Below, piece by piece: positions 21,893 through 35,900 of a DNA stretch of 64,000 nucleotides. Both the position numbers and the translations under genes were made by a program. Where the stretch lies: contig NC_059400.1 of NCBI RefSeq assembly GCF_905220565.1, positions 6,532,159-6,596,158 on the forward strand, given 5' to 3'. Source of the DNA: Melitaea cinxia (Eukaryota > Arthropoda > Insecta > Lepidoptera > Nymphalidae). The stretch's first letter is position 1; every line of letters begins with the position of its first letter. The notes beneath the pieces were generated by a model that saw nothing but the letters and a program-made list of their open reading frames with translations, did no database searches and was not told the DNA's origin.

Positions 21893-22622
21893 CGTGTTTC
21901 TTTGTTCGAGAGTAATAAGTGACAGTAATAAGTAAAAAGTGGATTGTATCAAAACGTAATGTAACGATTACAAGTTAATATTTAGTGATTATAAGGTTTA
22001 GTTACTTTGGTTCACAAAATTTTTTAAAATGTAGTGCAAGAGGCATTAGGTTTAAATGTTTGAAATTCGTTTTAACACCTAAGTCCCACGCAGGCGTGAG
22101 AATACCGCATTTTTACTAATTGACAGTATAAATATAAATAAATATTTCATAGTACGTACTTTATGTATATTTCAGTGACAATTTTTCGTTTGTGTAATCG
22201 ATGCATTTGATATAATTATATTTGGTTCAATGTTATCAATATACAAGAGTTGTTAATGTGTTAAACGCTTGTGATATATGAATTCCTTGACAGTTTTAAA
22301 GAGATGTCAGTACTTAAGTCCGTATGTAAATTATAGATAAAAGGTTAAGGGCCTTGATGTAAGATTATTGTAGGGTAATTCGATTTTTAATATTATGTGA
22401 GATGTTGTTGAAGATGTTGTCTTTTTTAATATTACTCTTTATTTTGTTTTGTTTTTCTAAGTGCTACTACGTAGTCTGAGTTTTATGTAAGAGATGATGG
22501 CGTCAGGATGTAGGTTAGTCGAATATTACTCGATAACTCGCAAGATTGTCGTCGCGGCCAAAATAACGGTTGAAATATTTAATATATTTTACTGTGCTAT
22601 TATTTAAATTATAATTTTTGGT

Positions 22623-22672
22623 CACTGTGATTGTTCCAGCGAGGAGCTGGGAACGTAGCTTCGTTCACAGTG
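22623..22672 (+). ncRNA. Compound hairpin in cindr 3' UTR
   Basis: Outer stem CACTGTGA (22623-22630) pairs with TCACAGTG (22665-22672). Inner stem GTTCCAGC (22633-22640) pairs with GCTGGGAAC (22646-22654) with one bulged C around a GAGGA loop. Likely an RNA structure element; function unknown. Confidence 0.5.
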
Positions 22673-24305
22673 TTAATAAGAAACTGTTTAGCGAGAGATT
22701 TCCAATAATAACAAAAAGTTAGCAATCGAATTGAATAAGTAATTTAAAAACTTTTAAATAAAGACTAGCTTCTTAATAAAAACCTAGCATATTATTAATT
22801 CCCAATATGACACGTAATAACTATGATGATGTAAAATCGTGTTCTTCTGAATATAAAAACTTTAGCGGTGTCCGTAATTAGCAATTGGTTGTGTAGCCTA
22901 GGTTGTAGATTACACACAGATCTCACGGTAAACGGTTTCTTCCTCATCGTACTTAGTATCACGGTGTCTCGTAAATTCGTAATGTAAGTCGGCTGTATAT
23001 TAGGTGCGAGAAGTAAATTTTGATTGCAACAAAAAATCGTGCCATTTTTATTATGCTTTTCGCAATTGTAAATTGAATTGTAAGTAGTCTATACAGGTGA
23101 TGAATTGTGATTAAATAGATGATTTATCATCTGTAGTGATTTGCGCATTCCATGTTCATGAACTGTACATACCTCGGCTCCCAGGCCCGGCAACGCACAC
23201 GCGGCTGTAAGCTAATATTTATTATCGCTCTTTAATTTTAAATTATTTAAACTTTTATATTCGGTATATATTTTATTACAGAATCAAGTTCAATATTAAA
23301 TATCGATTTTGTTATAATTTGAGGCGCTTTCAATTGAAGTATTTAATGTTCGTCGGTAGCTAATCAAAGTTTCCTCTTATACGTAGTAAATACATAATTA
23401 CGAAAGCCATATTTTACATATAATTAATATATTTTTGTATCTGTACAGACACACATGTCCATTGTCTATATGGTTTGTTGTAACCTCATCTTTGTACCTT
23501 TTCTTCGTACATATCTTCGTATTTATTTCTCGTATATTATTATAAATATTTAATATTTACATTCAGATTATAATATTAATTATAAAGCTAATGTAACGAT
23601 AAATTTTATGTGACGTAAACGTTTATGGTTGTGTTGAACCATCCAATATTTATTGCTGCTTGTTTTATTTGTTAACGGGAATTCGTAATGTTTCAATTAG
23701 TCCTTCCCTTAAATTTACTTTATTATTATGGCTCGAAGATCTACATTTAATGATATCAATTAATTATGATTTTATAATAATAATTTCAATACCACTAATC
23801 AGATTTAATCCTTATTATTGTAAATCGTTTGCTGTGTACATCGGAATAATTACCTGCTACGTATTGCTTTAGGGGTTGTAGTTTCGGTTATGATTGTGAT
23901 AAATATCGCCTAACGCATATATTAAAATTATCGTGTAAATCGTTTCAATGGCTTTAATAGTGCACAAATATGTCACATAATAAACATTTATAGAATTTTT
24001 ATTATGCAAAACTTTAACGCTTTATTGTATAGAAACTAAATATTCACATATATATTAATACGTAGTTAGTACAAAATTTAATAGCATCAATATTGAGATA
24101 TTGTAAATTTAATTGTAGACTTTATTTTATAAAAACGATTTTTATATATTATTATTGCTATTATATTTTCTTTTTCGTTAAATGTCTTCACCGAGCTCTA
24201 CTTTGTCAACATTTAATTATGTTCTAGAACAATTGAAGTGTATGTATACGGAGTTTATTTTGTAAATTCGTGTTTAAATACGTTACATATTCCATATGTA
24301 TTTCA

Positions 24306-24311
24306 AATAAA
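24306..24311 (+). terminator. Candidate poly(A) signal, cindr
   Basis: AATAAA in TTTCAAATAAATATCTTG. An alternative AATAAA lies at 25394-25399. Confidence 0.45.
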
Positions 24312-24330
24312 TATCTTGAAAAGATGATTT

Positions 24331-25729
24331 CTCTAATCGTATTAATAATTTATGTAATATCAACTTTATTTAAATACATTTTTAGGTCCAGTGATTGTAA
24401 ACATTGGATGAGAACTGCGTTATATACATTATACTTTTAATCTTATATTGATACAATAATTTTATTTTCTTATCAAAAACGATCCTTAATAAATCGAAGA
24501 TGAAGTGAAACTTGTTTTCTTGATTCGGAACAATCGTGTTTCGACATATTTCGAAACAGATAAAGTTGCGAGACAAATGTAAATAAATGTTAACAGACAA
24601 GGTCGTAGGGTTAACGTGTCTCATTTATACCAATCTAATAATAATTAAAAATGTACTAACTAACCTTTATCATACCAATATATGAAACTTGAAGCAAAAC
24701 GCGTTTTCCAAATCTGTAAATTCAATCAATTGAAATGCATGTACCTGACATATTTATTGTTACAAAATAAGTTAGGTGGGTTTGCTACTATACCATAAAC
24801 TATAATTTGAATTTAAATATACATTTCAAAAGCTCTTCTCATTAGTGCAGAGTTGTGTATTTCCATTTAATAGCATTCAAATTTATGGTAATTGCTTACC
24901 ATAAATTTGTTGGATACAAATAATATTTTACCTAATTGAAACAATGGATGTTTGTATAACATCACAGCTCGCCTACGCATGTTTACGCAAGTTGTAGTCG
25001 TTATACGGTGCTTAGACTCTTCGCCAATGAGAATGAAGTCTTGCTATAAAAATTTACCTAAAAATTTGAATACGAGTACTAAGTCAAGAGTGCGAGTGCA
25101 AGAAAAGTTAAAATATAGGAAGTAAATATGTGTCAATTTTGTCATGTCAAATTCTGAATCGATTTATTACTTCATAACGCATTTTTAAACACTCCACGTA
25201 CCTACATACATATAAATATTTTGAGAAGTTTTAAATGTACAACGAAGGTGCATTGGAACATCAGATGCGGTTTATAAAATAAACCACAGTTAAAGTTTGT
25301 ATAATATAGGAAAATTTTTAGTACTTAATTTATTTTTCATACCCATTCCCATACATTCCTATGTTTTACGGAATATACTGATATTCGTATTCTAATAAAT
25401 AAATAAATTTACGATAATACCTTAGTTTTATTTGTGAACCTTATATTAAATAAAAGATTTTTTTTAATGTATTATATTTCTTATTTAATATACAATTATT
25501 TTACAATCAAGTATATAAAAATGAATAGAAAATAATAATAAATGAGTTTGTCCACATGTTACTCAACAACACTGAGTAACATTAAAAACTTAAAAATATA
25601 GTTATACTTCTAAGTATTTGCCTATAAAATATATGCTAATAATTTCAAAAGATAAAGAACAATCTTACATTCATAATATCATACCAACAAATTATTAGAT
25701 ATAATTAACCATACATTGCCCACGGAAGC
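24331..25729. other. Region between convergent genes
   Basis: AT-rich; no ORF of note. Plus-strand AATAAA at 25394-25399 lies about 30 bp from minus-strand AATAAA at 25432-25427, so alternative 3' ends of the two genes may nearly meet here. Confidence 0.4.
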
Positions 25730-25905
25730 CATTTTGACTGCTTTTTAGTTTCAATTATAAAAAATGTACGTAATGATTCGATTTCTTAATATTTTGTGAC
25801 TGTTGCAACATATAAGTTTAGTAATAATAATAGTTAACTCCTCTCTCCTTAATTTCTAGTATGATATGTGTGTTATACCTCTATTATCTAAAAGCAGTCA
25901 AAATG
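25730..25905. mobile_element. Small foldback (MITE-like)
   Basis: CATTTTGACTGCTTTTTAG at 25730-25748 is mirrored by CTAAAAGCAGTCAAAATG at 25888-25905 with one length difference. No target duplication resolved. Confidence 0.45.
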
Positions 25906-25984
25906 ACCCCTATTGTGAACGTATGACTAATGTGTAGGGAAATTTATTATGTCTAATAATGGTTATTTCGCATTGATTTATCAA

Positions 25985-26415
25985 AAGGTGTTTTATAAAT
26001 CGATGGTATTTCGTTGACTATTGTTTCGACTACCTACGTTGTTTTACTTGTCGATGTCAATTGAAACCGGTTTTGTTTCGTTTGCGAGCAATTGATTGAC
26101 AATGATGTTGAAGATATACATATTAACAATGATTATTTTTTTACGAATGTGAAAATAACTGTAAAAAGTTAAGTTAAAAGAAAACAAGCGTCTTCGTTAA
26201 TTTTGTATTAACAGAAATAAAGATAAAAAATTAAACTTAAAATATCCTTAAGTATATAAAAAAACTATTATCTAATATTTTTGGTAGTTATATCCCTCTT
26301 ATATGTTAAAATATTAAATAGCCAAAAATTACATCAATTTAGTATGTTTAGTTATTATGTTTTTTAACCGAGTTCAAAAAAAGGAGGAGTTTATTTAATT
26401 CGACCGTGTTCGGGG
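25985..26415 (+). repeat. Two fragments of interspersed repeat D
   Basis: 25985-26095 matches the 3' end (TACCTACGTTGTTTTACTTG, TTTCGTTTGCGAGCAA). 26360-26415 matches the 5' end (TTTAACCGAGTTCAAAAAAA, GGAGGAG). Their order is reversed, so they are separate insertions. Confidence 0.55.
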
Positions 26416-26592
26416 ATTGCCTCGCCTCGGTTATAAAGTTAATCAAAATTAAAATTAAATAATAATTGGATAGGCTGATAATGATGACAAAGTTAGGAAT
26501 CATTTGTTCATTCAATATAACAAAACAATGATATTTTATGGTTATATTTAATGAGCAAATTGTTCACGTGAACTTATATAATAGTTACACAT

Positions 26593-26598
26593 TTTATT
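26593..26598 (-). terminator. Candidate poly(A) signal, LRMDA
   Basis: First AATAAA on the minus strand after the LRMDA stop, about 245 nt downstream. Confidence 0.4.
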
Positions 26599-26841
26599 TT
26601 ATTAATATTATTTAAAACATATAATATTATACTTTACATGGCACTGTATATTGGTGATGGTTGGTATTATATCCACTATGTCTCCTTCGACTTTTGCCGA
26701 GAACATATGAAACAGATACGTTATTATATATATATTATATTATACCTTCGCCGACGGTCTCATTTTTTTACACATTTTATAAGAGACTAGGGCCTCGCAA
26801 AGTTTATGCTGTCACTGTATTAAGTTGAGATTTCTTCAATA

Positions 26842-26921
26842 TTATAAATCACTGTTGAGTATGAACCGGTTGCCTTCTGAATGCTTGCCGGTATATTTAT
26901 ACAGACATTTTCCGTACGCAC
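26842..26921 (-). CDS. LRMDA: LRMDA exon 6 (C-terminus)
   Basis: Acceptor ATAATTTTAG, then Gly completion and AYGKCLYKYTGKHSEGNRFI-LNSDL and TAA. SEGNRFI and an acidic Asp-Leu terminus are the family's C-terminal signature. Too short and split to appear as a plain ORF. Confidence 0.88.
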
Positions 26922-29900
26922 CTAAAATTATCGAAGAATACAACTTAAATGTCGAACATTGAATTTATTATATTTACTTATAAGATTTTAAGCTTTCACG
27001 GTCACAGCTTTTATTTAAACGGGACTCCAATTGTGGTAAATCCCGTATAAGGAAAAATATTTATAATTACTTATTACAAAAAAATTACCTTTATGCTTTC
27101 CTAGTGAGTTAAGATCTATAGGTAGAGGTCTCATAGTGTTGGCGGGCGGCGCGACAGCGGCGCCACTGTCGCTGGGTGGTCTGCGCACGCGCATGAACTC
27201 GCCGCGAGTCGCCGCTTCCCTTCGTTCAGCTACACTCACACGTTTTGAATCCAAAAATCGTAGATTTTGTAGCTTGTATAATACGAAATACCTAAAAATA
27301 TTGTGAAAATAAATTATTATTTAAAAAATTAGGTTGCGTATTTATTCAATATACAAAACCCATGGACGAGCTACAAGTAAATATAATTGAGATTGACTGG
27401 ACTTCCCGCTACAGGGTTATTGTAGGTTCGATTACCGGCTGAGTCTATGAAATAAGGCGACTGTTATACATAATTAAGGCATTAAGTGGTTTCCTTACGA
27501 TCACACTACTACAGTGTGTGTATGTTAAACATAAAGTAATACGTTAATACAGGTGTTCTACTCCTACGTTCCTTCAAATGGAATGTTCTGTGGGTGTAAT
27601 AGATCACGTTCTGCGGGGAAAAACTAGCCAGTTTTAAAATTCTACTTTGTCTAAATAAACGAGTTATTATGATAGACCGCATAATACGTAAGCACGGATA
27701 TAAATTTAAATTTAAAAAATTTTAAGAGAAAAAAAAATCGATTCCATAGTTTATTAACTTTTTTTTGGGGCTTAGAAAAATAGTATTGGACGGTTATGCA
27801 GAAGTACGCACTCAGAATAGCTCGTATATTAAGACAGAGTAAAATTTGAAAAATATATCGGTATAGTGTTTTTATTCTCTTACCTATATCTTTGGTAGTC
27901 GTTGTCGTCTTTATCATTATCCGAAAGCTTATTTGGACACGCTTTATTGCTCAACAGACTCAAGTACGTCAGCGATGGAAAATTTTTACTTACTTCGTTT
28001 ATAAATTTTTCTAAATCTGTTATCTGAAATGAAACGAAAATATAAGTAAAAGCTATACCTACTAATCCGGACAGCCATATTTGAAATAACAGTCAGAAAA
28101 TCTTTCATTATTTTAAGCATCAACAATTTATACTTAATATCTACAAATATCAAGGGTTCGAATTAAAAAACTTTATTTTCAATTCCGGTTTATTGATTTA
28201 CTAAACCATTAAACCAATTTAATTAGAAAAATTTACACCATAACGCCCATATGTTCCACATGCCCACATGTTTATAATTATGAAGTTTTCTATTTTTATT
28301 TTTTATTCTTTAATTAGTATTTGATTAAAGTTAAGATAATTTTTAACTAACAAATAAATTAAACATAAATAAATAAATAAATAAATAATTAACCATAACT
28401 TAACAATTATACAATAAATTATGTTCCTTCAAATGGACGGTTCTGTAGGTATAATGGATCACGTTCAGCGAGAAAAAAAATCCCAGCCCATTTTTAAGTT
28501 TAACTTCATTTAAATAAACGAAGTACTTTGATAGACTTCGTGAGCACGTAAACATGCTTTTGAAACTGAAAATTATTACTAAGTAACGAATTACACGCGC
28601 CCATTGGACAGTTATGCAGAAGTCCCGCGTCAGAGTAGCTCGTATATTAAGACAAAGTAAAATTTTAAACGTTGTCTATTACACCTACAGAATACCCCAT
28701 TTGAAGTAACGTAGCCTGCGACACTTGAATAATCACAAACCCTACCCCCAAGGAGCTCTGGCTACCTTACTCACAACACTGCTTGAAAGCAGTACTATTT
28801 CGCTGTGATCATGTGTAAGGTCGAGGTACTTCCCCAGTCGGGCTGCTCCAGATTTTGAGCAGGATATTTCATGCTGTGCTTGTACCTCAGTAATAATGTT
28901 ATTGTCAATGAGATTTACCTGATTCTTATTAATTGACAATGTCTTTAATTTCGGTAAACGTGGAAAACTGACATTATCACCTAATTTATTGTTATCCAAT
29001 ATTAACTCTTCCAATCCCTTAAAATTCTCCAGGCCTTTCAATGTTTCAATATTGTTGTAGCTATTAACAATAAAAAACATCGTTATTGTATAGTTAGTAT
29101 AAGATTACGATGGTACTGACGTGTGCAGTGTTGCCAACTTTATTTTTACCAACCCACCAAATGAAGCCGTGTAAACCACCAGAAACCACTAAAACTTATT
29201 GGCGTCTCAAACCACCAGAATTCCACTAAAAAAATCAAAGACAACGGCTACCTACCTAAATATAATTTGAAAATACAACAACAACAACGTAATTATTATC
29301 ATGAAATAAAATAATAATTATTTGAGTTACAGGAAACAATAATTAATGTAACTACAGAAAAAAAGGAAACAATTAGGTAAGTAGTACATAACTACTAAAG
29401 GAGATCGTCTTTTGATGAATCAGCTTCATCTGCAATTTGTAATAGAATTACTTTCTGCTTTAGTAACAAAAAAGTAACAGATAAAAAAGTAATTTTAATT
29501 ACATGCTCCGACTCATGCTTAAATAAATTTTGTTAAATTGATTCCAGAAAAAAAAATGTAAGAAACAAATTATAGAGAATTTAATTATTAATAACATTGC
29601 TCTCTTTAACAAACTTGATAAAGTTAATAGTTTTTAAGATAAATGATAAATAATGATTCAGGACACAGAGAGGCTGGTGCAGCGAATACTTGTGAGAGCG
29701 CGAAATTAACAATTAAAAAACAAGTATACACAATGAAATTTTTTAAAATCTCTATTAAAAGTAACATTAATTATTGTATAAAGAATTTTTTAAAAATATA
29801 TTTTTTATATTTTAGTTTTTTCTTTAATTTATTTTTCATCACCAAATTTAACGACACCCAAACCGCGCCCGAAAGCTAGTTAGTATTAAACATTCGAAAA

Positions 29901-32900
29901 CAAAATTTTCATTCGATAATTAATATCCACTCGCACAGGTCTTGCCTCTGACACACAGGTTCTAATTTATGGGAGGTTAAATTTTTGTTACTTCTGACTC
30001 TACCTTAATTCTAGTGCTGCGGGAAGTATACTCATGATCCGTTCTGCAACTTTTACGCGTTATTTTCGGACAAATTTACGTAAAAACGATCTTTACTGCA
30101 AGATCAAAATACGATACGAACTGACCTTTAACAACTGACAAATATACACTTTTAAACAAAATAAAGCGTCAGAAATAATATTCTAATAAAACTAGTAACA
30201 TTGTGTGCTAGAATATAGGTATAGAAATTCGAAAAATACCCAAAACCGAATCGGAGCAACCCACTGTCCACGTGGTCTTGGTCTGTCTTACCTCTAGAGT
30301 ATTTTTTTTAAGCCGGTGGCGCGGAGAGAGGGCAGCCCTCGGAAGGGCTGCACTTCCCGCAGCGCCGGAGCCAAGCGCTATTCTAACCTCAAAGGAGGTA
30401 GGTTAATTTTATGCGATTTAAAAATTGAACGTCAAAACTTTAACCACGATATCTCTGTAACAACGTCACGTAACCAACAATCTCGAAACTTTTGGGTGTA
30501 CTGTGGCTTGAGCATTATCAAATACTATTTAAAACTATTTCAAAAATAATTTTACAGCGCTAAACAGTTTAAAAACAAATTAAAGCAAGATTGAGAAGTA
30601 AGTATTATTTACAGATTAGAGAACGATAGCGAACCAATAGACAACTTTACTGTTCACTAAACTGACTGACGACTGAGTAAATAAATAACAACTTGGTCTT
30701 TCGAATCAAATCAAACTTAACCAATAGTTGAACATATAAAGTTTATGTTCATTCAAGAAATTCATAAACAATTTTTGGGGAATTCCCAACAGCCGACAGG
30801 CTTGAATTCGTTCGGTGTTGCCTACACAACAAAATATACCATTTTTGCCTGTTGTGTGTGCCTGTAAAAAAAATCCTAGAAAAATACTAGATCATTCTTT
30901 AGTGGTAAGCTATGAAGCTTACCACTAACTGGAACAAACCTAAACCACTAAAAAATCCACTAGCCACTAAAAGCAATTTTTTCCCGCCAAAAGGGGTGTC
31001 TAAACCACCAGATCTAGTGGAAAATCCACTAAGTTGGCAACACTGGACGTGTGCTAGTGTATAAGAGTCCTTAAATAAAATAAAGAAATAAAAAAAATCG
31101 AATTTTTTTTATTCTTAGATTGATACTAATATGCATAATATTAAATGACTTTTGTAGCTACATCCAGGTTTAGATTTAAAAGTAATATACTTTTGTCAAA
31201 AATTGTGTCGGTGAAAGAAGTTTCTAGTTAGTTACTCATAAGACGTATATCTAATCCGTACTCGATGAACAATGAATTTTGTTCTATACTTACTAAAAGC
31301 TATTACGATAACTAAAGTGGAAAAGATTTTCAGTTTGCAGTTTTAAATAATAAAAAGCTTTCTAGTTATCATGATAACTTGAGATCTAAAGGTCCAACTT
31401 TATTACAAATTTGTATTACTGCAAACTTTTTTACCATTATAAATTTTGGTTTACAATTAAGAGCCATTTCACAATTTTACGCTCTGCAAGTTTAGGTAAA
31501 TTTGGTCGCATCGCGCGAATCGTACGAGCCGTGCGATCTTTGTGCTAGCAAGTATAGTGTGACAACCAAAAGACCATCTTGATCATTTTCTAATGTATAA
31601 TAAAAATTAATAACTATGGTATAAAATGTTTTTTACATAATTAATTTGTTAAAAATTTCAAGTATGTTATACGTTATATAACAACAATCAATAAATTTAA
31701 AATAAAAATAAAAAATCAATTTTATGAAACAATTTTTTTTAAATTGATTTAGTTTTTTCAGTTTACGAATGAATCTAATATTTACGATATGAATAAAATA
31801 GCATTTTATGACATCGACACCGACAAACATATTAATTAACAAATAACAAGACAAACAGATTGAAATGCCTATTTGTATTGATAGTGTGAGAAAAGAAAAT
31901 TAAATTATACATTTGTTTACAGAAATTATCATTATATTATTTTACAGTCATTTTCGTAATATGTTTATTTTATTTATATTTTATTATGAAAGTATCAAAT
32001 GCGTTTTATCCGCTATAACAACAGGCACTTGGCGCGTGTGAGCGAAAGAGACGGCTGCGCAGAATTTGGCGTGGACCTTACCTCTAAGAGCGCTAGCGCT
32101 CGACTGATTTACTGGGCTTGATGCATGGTAATATATACTATCTTTTTATTATTTAATATAAAATGTATTAAAAATAATTACATCTTTTAATTATAATTTT
32201 TGTATTCCTTAATGATGTAAGTTTACTTGGATGAAGATAGTTCGTTAAAATTTCTTAGTTTTCTAAGAGAAATATCGCTTTTAAAATTGTACTTATTTGG
32301 AAAATATTCGTAACTTTAAATTTTTTTTATCGTTTAATAGAGATACAAATGGAATAAAAATCTATGATAGTGTGCAACAAAATTATATTCCACATATTAC
32401 GATATTTTTTTAAAATGGTTTCAATGTAGAGGTTATTGAAAAGTAGGACTTCAAAGTATACATTGCGACCGTTTACCCAGGGAGGAGGCTGATGAAAAGG
32501 TTAATAATTTTATACACATAATATAAATCAGAATTCTGATCCGACTATGGACTACAACAAAGGTTGCTTTTTTATATTTCAAGAATATAAATTACATTAT
32601 TGCATCCAACACTGAGATTAACGACGTCAAAATATTACAATTTCGCGGATTGTTACCGATTTTTGTGAAATGGCTCTTAAGTTTTAGTGTGAAAGATGCA
32701 TTGTAATTAATTTTTAAATTTAACAGTCTGTTTAAAATAACGATTAATGGAATCTTTTAATTCAAATATTGAAATGAGTTATATCTAAACATAATAAATA
32801 CCTTAGATCGAGATAATTGACTTTAGCACCATACATATTCCATAGTGATGGTGGTATCTTCTGACAATCTTGTCCACAGTAACTCAACTAAAACAAAGAA

Positions 32901-35900
32901 ATATCACTAAAAATAAATTACATAATTATACTGAAGTACATTGCTCTAACTAACCGAAACATTGTTTTTTTTTTTATTCCTTATGTCGATAAGGTTATTA
33001 TAACTATTGTCACATTGTGTTTATAATGGAACTAACGACTCAATGCTGATACTAAATATAAAATAATAAAATAAATATTTGCAATGTAAGCGCAAAACAA
33101 TGTGTTTATTTACGACATCACACTAGAAACCTCTAAAGCGATCAGTGTTTCTCTACTATATTATGCATGTACCTATTATACTGGAATCACTCTATTTATT
33201 AAAGAAAACCGCATCAAAATCCTTTGCGAAGTTTTAAAGATCTAAGCATACAGACAGCGGGATGCGACTTTGTTTTATACTATGTAATAATGATGATAAG
33301 AGACAAAATTATGTACAAAAAAAAACAAACAAACTGAGTCTATACAACTTTAAGACAGAGGGACTGTTTTGACAATTGTATTTTTTTAATGTGTGTTACC
33401 ACCTAACTTTTTTTTTGTGTGGATCGCTTTCGGTGATTTTTTTTAACTAAAAGCTATATATTTATACAGAACGATTCTTGACTTTTATTTTTTAATAGCA
33501 TTATTTAATACTTACTACTTGTGATTGTAACAGTGTTTACGGAAAAATTAGCGGTAGGATATAAGATTAACGTCAACTGACCGTTACGGAAACGCACCTT
33601 ATAATTTCATTTGCTACCTTTTACGTTAAAAGCTTCATGTTTTCGTACAAAAAAAATCGTCATGGCGAAAATAGGGAACGCAAACAATCGTACTATTAGG
33701 GAACTTAACTCGGGTTATCGGGTGTTACACACATAATTACTCTCCACTATTGTGCCTATTACACACATTTACTGATTGATTTTAATTTAATAAAATATTT
33801 TTATTTTACACCACCCTACGTGTTTAAGGGAAGGGGAGACCCACAAACACAGCTAAGCAGACCGGAAAGAAATAATTGTAAAAATACAAAATTCATCCCG
33901 AGCGGGAATCTAACCCGCAATTGCCGGTGTGTAAGCGCCTGCACGATGCACACCACTACACCTAAACGATTTTTATTATTTAAGTACGTAAATTATTGAT
34001 TTAATATTAGTACGATTATAAGGTTACAAACATGTTTATTTTAAAATCATCAATATAAATCAATTATATAGGTACATCACGACACGAATATTGAATATTT
34101 AATTTCATTTATGTATACTGAAATCAATTACTCATAGGATAAGATGCGTATCTCATTTATTGACAGACTTTCATAAACCTACCTAATATCTAAATATACA
34201 TTAGACTCGCCTTTTGCCATGGGGCGCAAAACCTTTAAATATAATTTAATAATTAATTAAACAATAGATTTACTATTCATGAAATCTTGACGAACTTGTT
34301 AAAATCCAAGTCATTAACTCCCTAAACTCCTTCTTAACGATTACCATTTGAAACGTAGGTCATCTAACAATTGTGCTGAAATAATTTAAATTGCTTTATT
34401 TCGTTAAGCTGCTTTAACTTTAAAGACTCTATAAATCAAGAGAGTAATTTTACAAATACTTTTTATTGTACATCAAAATAATAAACAAAAAATTATGTAT
34501 ATGATTGTTTGCTAGCAAACGAAAAAAAATCGACTTCAATTACATCGACAAGCAGGTAAATACAGAGGTAGGTCGACAAAAAATAGGTAAAAACGCCGTC
34601 AGACCACATAATATGCACCACCTTTCAATTAAAGAAAGGATCATCGATATCGGTCTACCCAGTAAAAAGATATTTATAAAAGGTAAGATATATAAAAAAA
34701 TTATAATCGAATAGACAACCTCCTCCTTTTTTGAAGTCCCTTAAAATACGGTCTTATTGCTTAAGAGCGATTTATTTATTTACGATTTCGTAGACATTAG
34801 TGTTACCACTTAAAGCCAAAAAGTTTAATCCGGTAGGTAACGCCGTAGAGGTACGACATATTTATGAACATCTCGTAAATGTAGGACGTGGTGTGCAGTG
34901 GGATCGTACCTAAAATTTACTATATATGACGTTCGACTCCTAACTGGGTTCCTTCAAAAGAGGATTTTGTAGGAGTTATAGATCGCGTTCCACCTGAAAA
35001 AAGAAATTCATAGCCCTTTTTTTAATTTTATTGTGTCCTGAATACGAAATCGTAAATTATACTTTATCCTGTATATGAGTAACGCTTCAAAAATGACCGA
35101 AATACTCCGAATATAGATATTCATCTTAAAATTTACAGAAGACGTTTGGTAAATATTTCAGTAAATATGTAGATATACAAAAATTATCTAAAATTGTAGG
35201 TGTGTAACAAAAAAATACCAAAGAACTTCAACATTTTTTTTTCTTTGAGGTATTAAAAGTTTTGCATCAACGATGATACTCGATAATTTTATGGTATGGT
35301 ATACATTATAAATACCATCTACATATTATAAATATGTAGATATACGATACCTACGTGCAGATGGACTAGGAAATGTTTACATAAACTTTTTAACTAAGTT
35401 ACATAAACTTTTTAACTTTATATATATTGATTGGGATAACTTAGGTTTGCTTCTAGTCGTTGGTTGGATGTTGTGTCTCAAATACCAGAAATTAGAACGT
35501 GCTCTATAAATACTATAAATTGTTCGGCGTGTCTTGATATAAGCTTTTTTAGCGGGACAGTAAAAAATGACATTGAAAAATGAATATAAATATTAATGAT
35601 GAATATTTACAGAGATTGAGTATAGCTATGAATATTAATGACCATATAAAATCCTTGAACGAGCCTGTTAAAAGATTACTTGTGTATTTTTTTCTATTAA
35701 GCAGTACAGATAAAAAAAATTTTGCTTTTTTACATGCTGATATTATGTATTTAATTTAAATGTAAGTTATCTCATTTATCTTCTGATAATTAAAAATGCT
35801 ACATACTTATACGCATGATCTTTTGACCAAAGCCTTGCAGATATAGGTCTAACAATAATAACCTTATCAAACTCAAGTAACCGGGTTTTTATTTTCTGAG

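Larger units (their letters stand above)
21893..24330 (+). other. cindr: Probable cindr 3' UTR
   Basis: About 2.4 kb after the stop without any transposon fragment I recognise, in contrast to nearly every intron. It ends near AATAAA at 24306-24311. Shorter ends are possible (TTTAAATAAAG near 22756). Confidence 0.5.

Noticed and set aside
28742..28918. Extension of LRMDA exon 3 ORF into a retroposon
   Set aside because: The donor GTAAAT at 28918 and the in-frame join to exon 4 show that the LRR exon ends at 28919.
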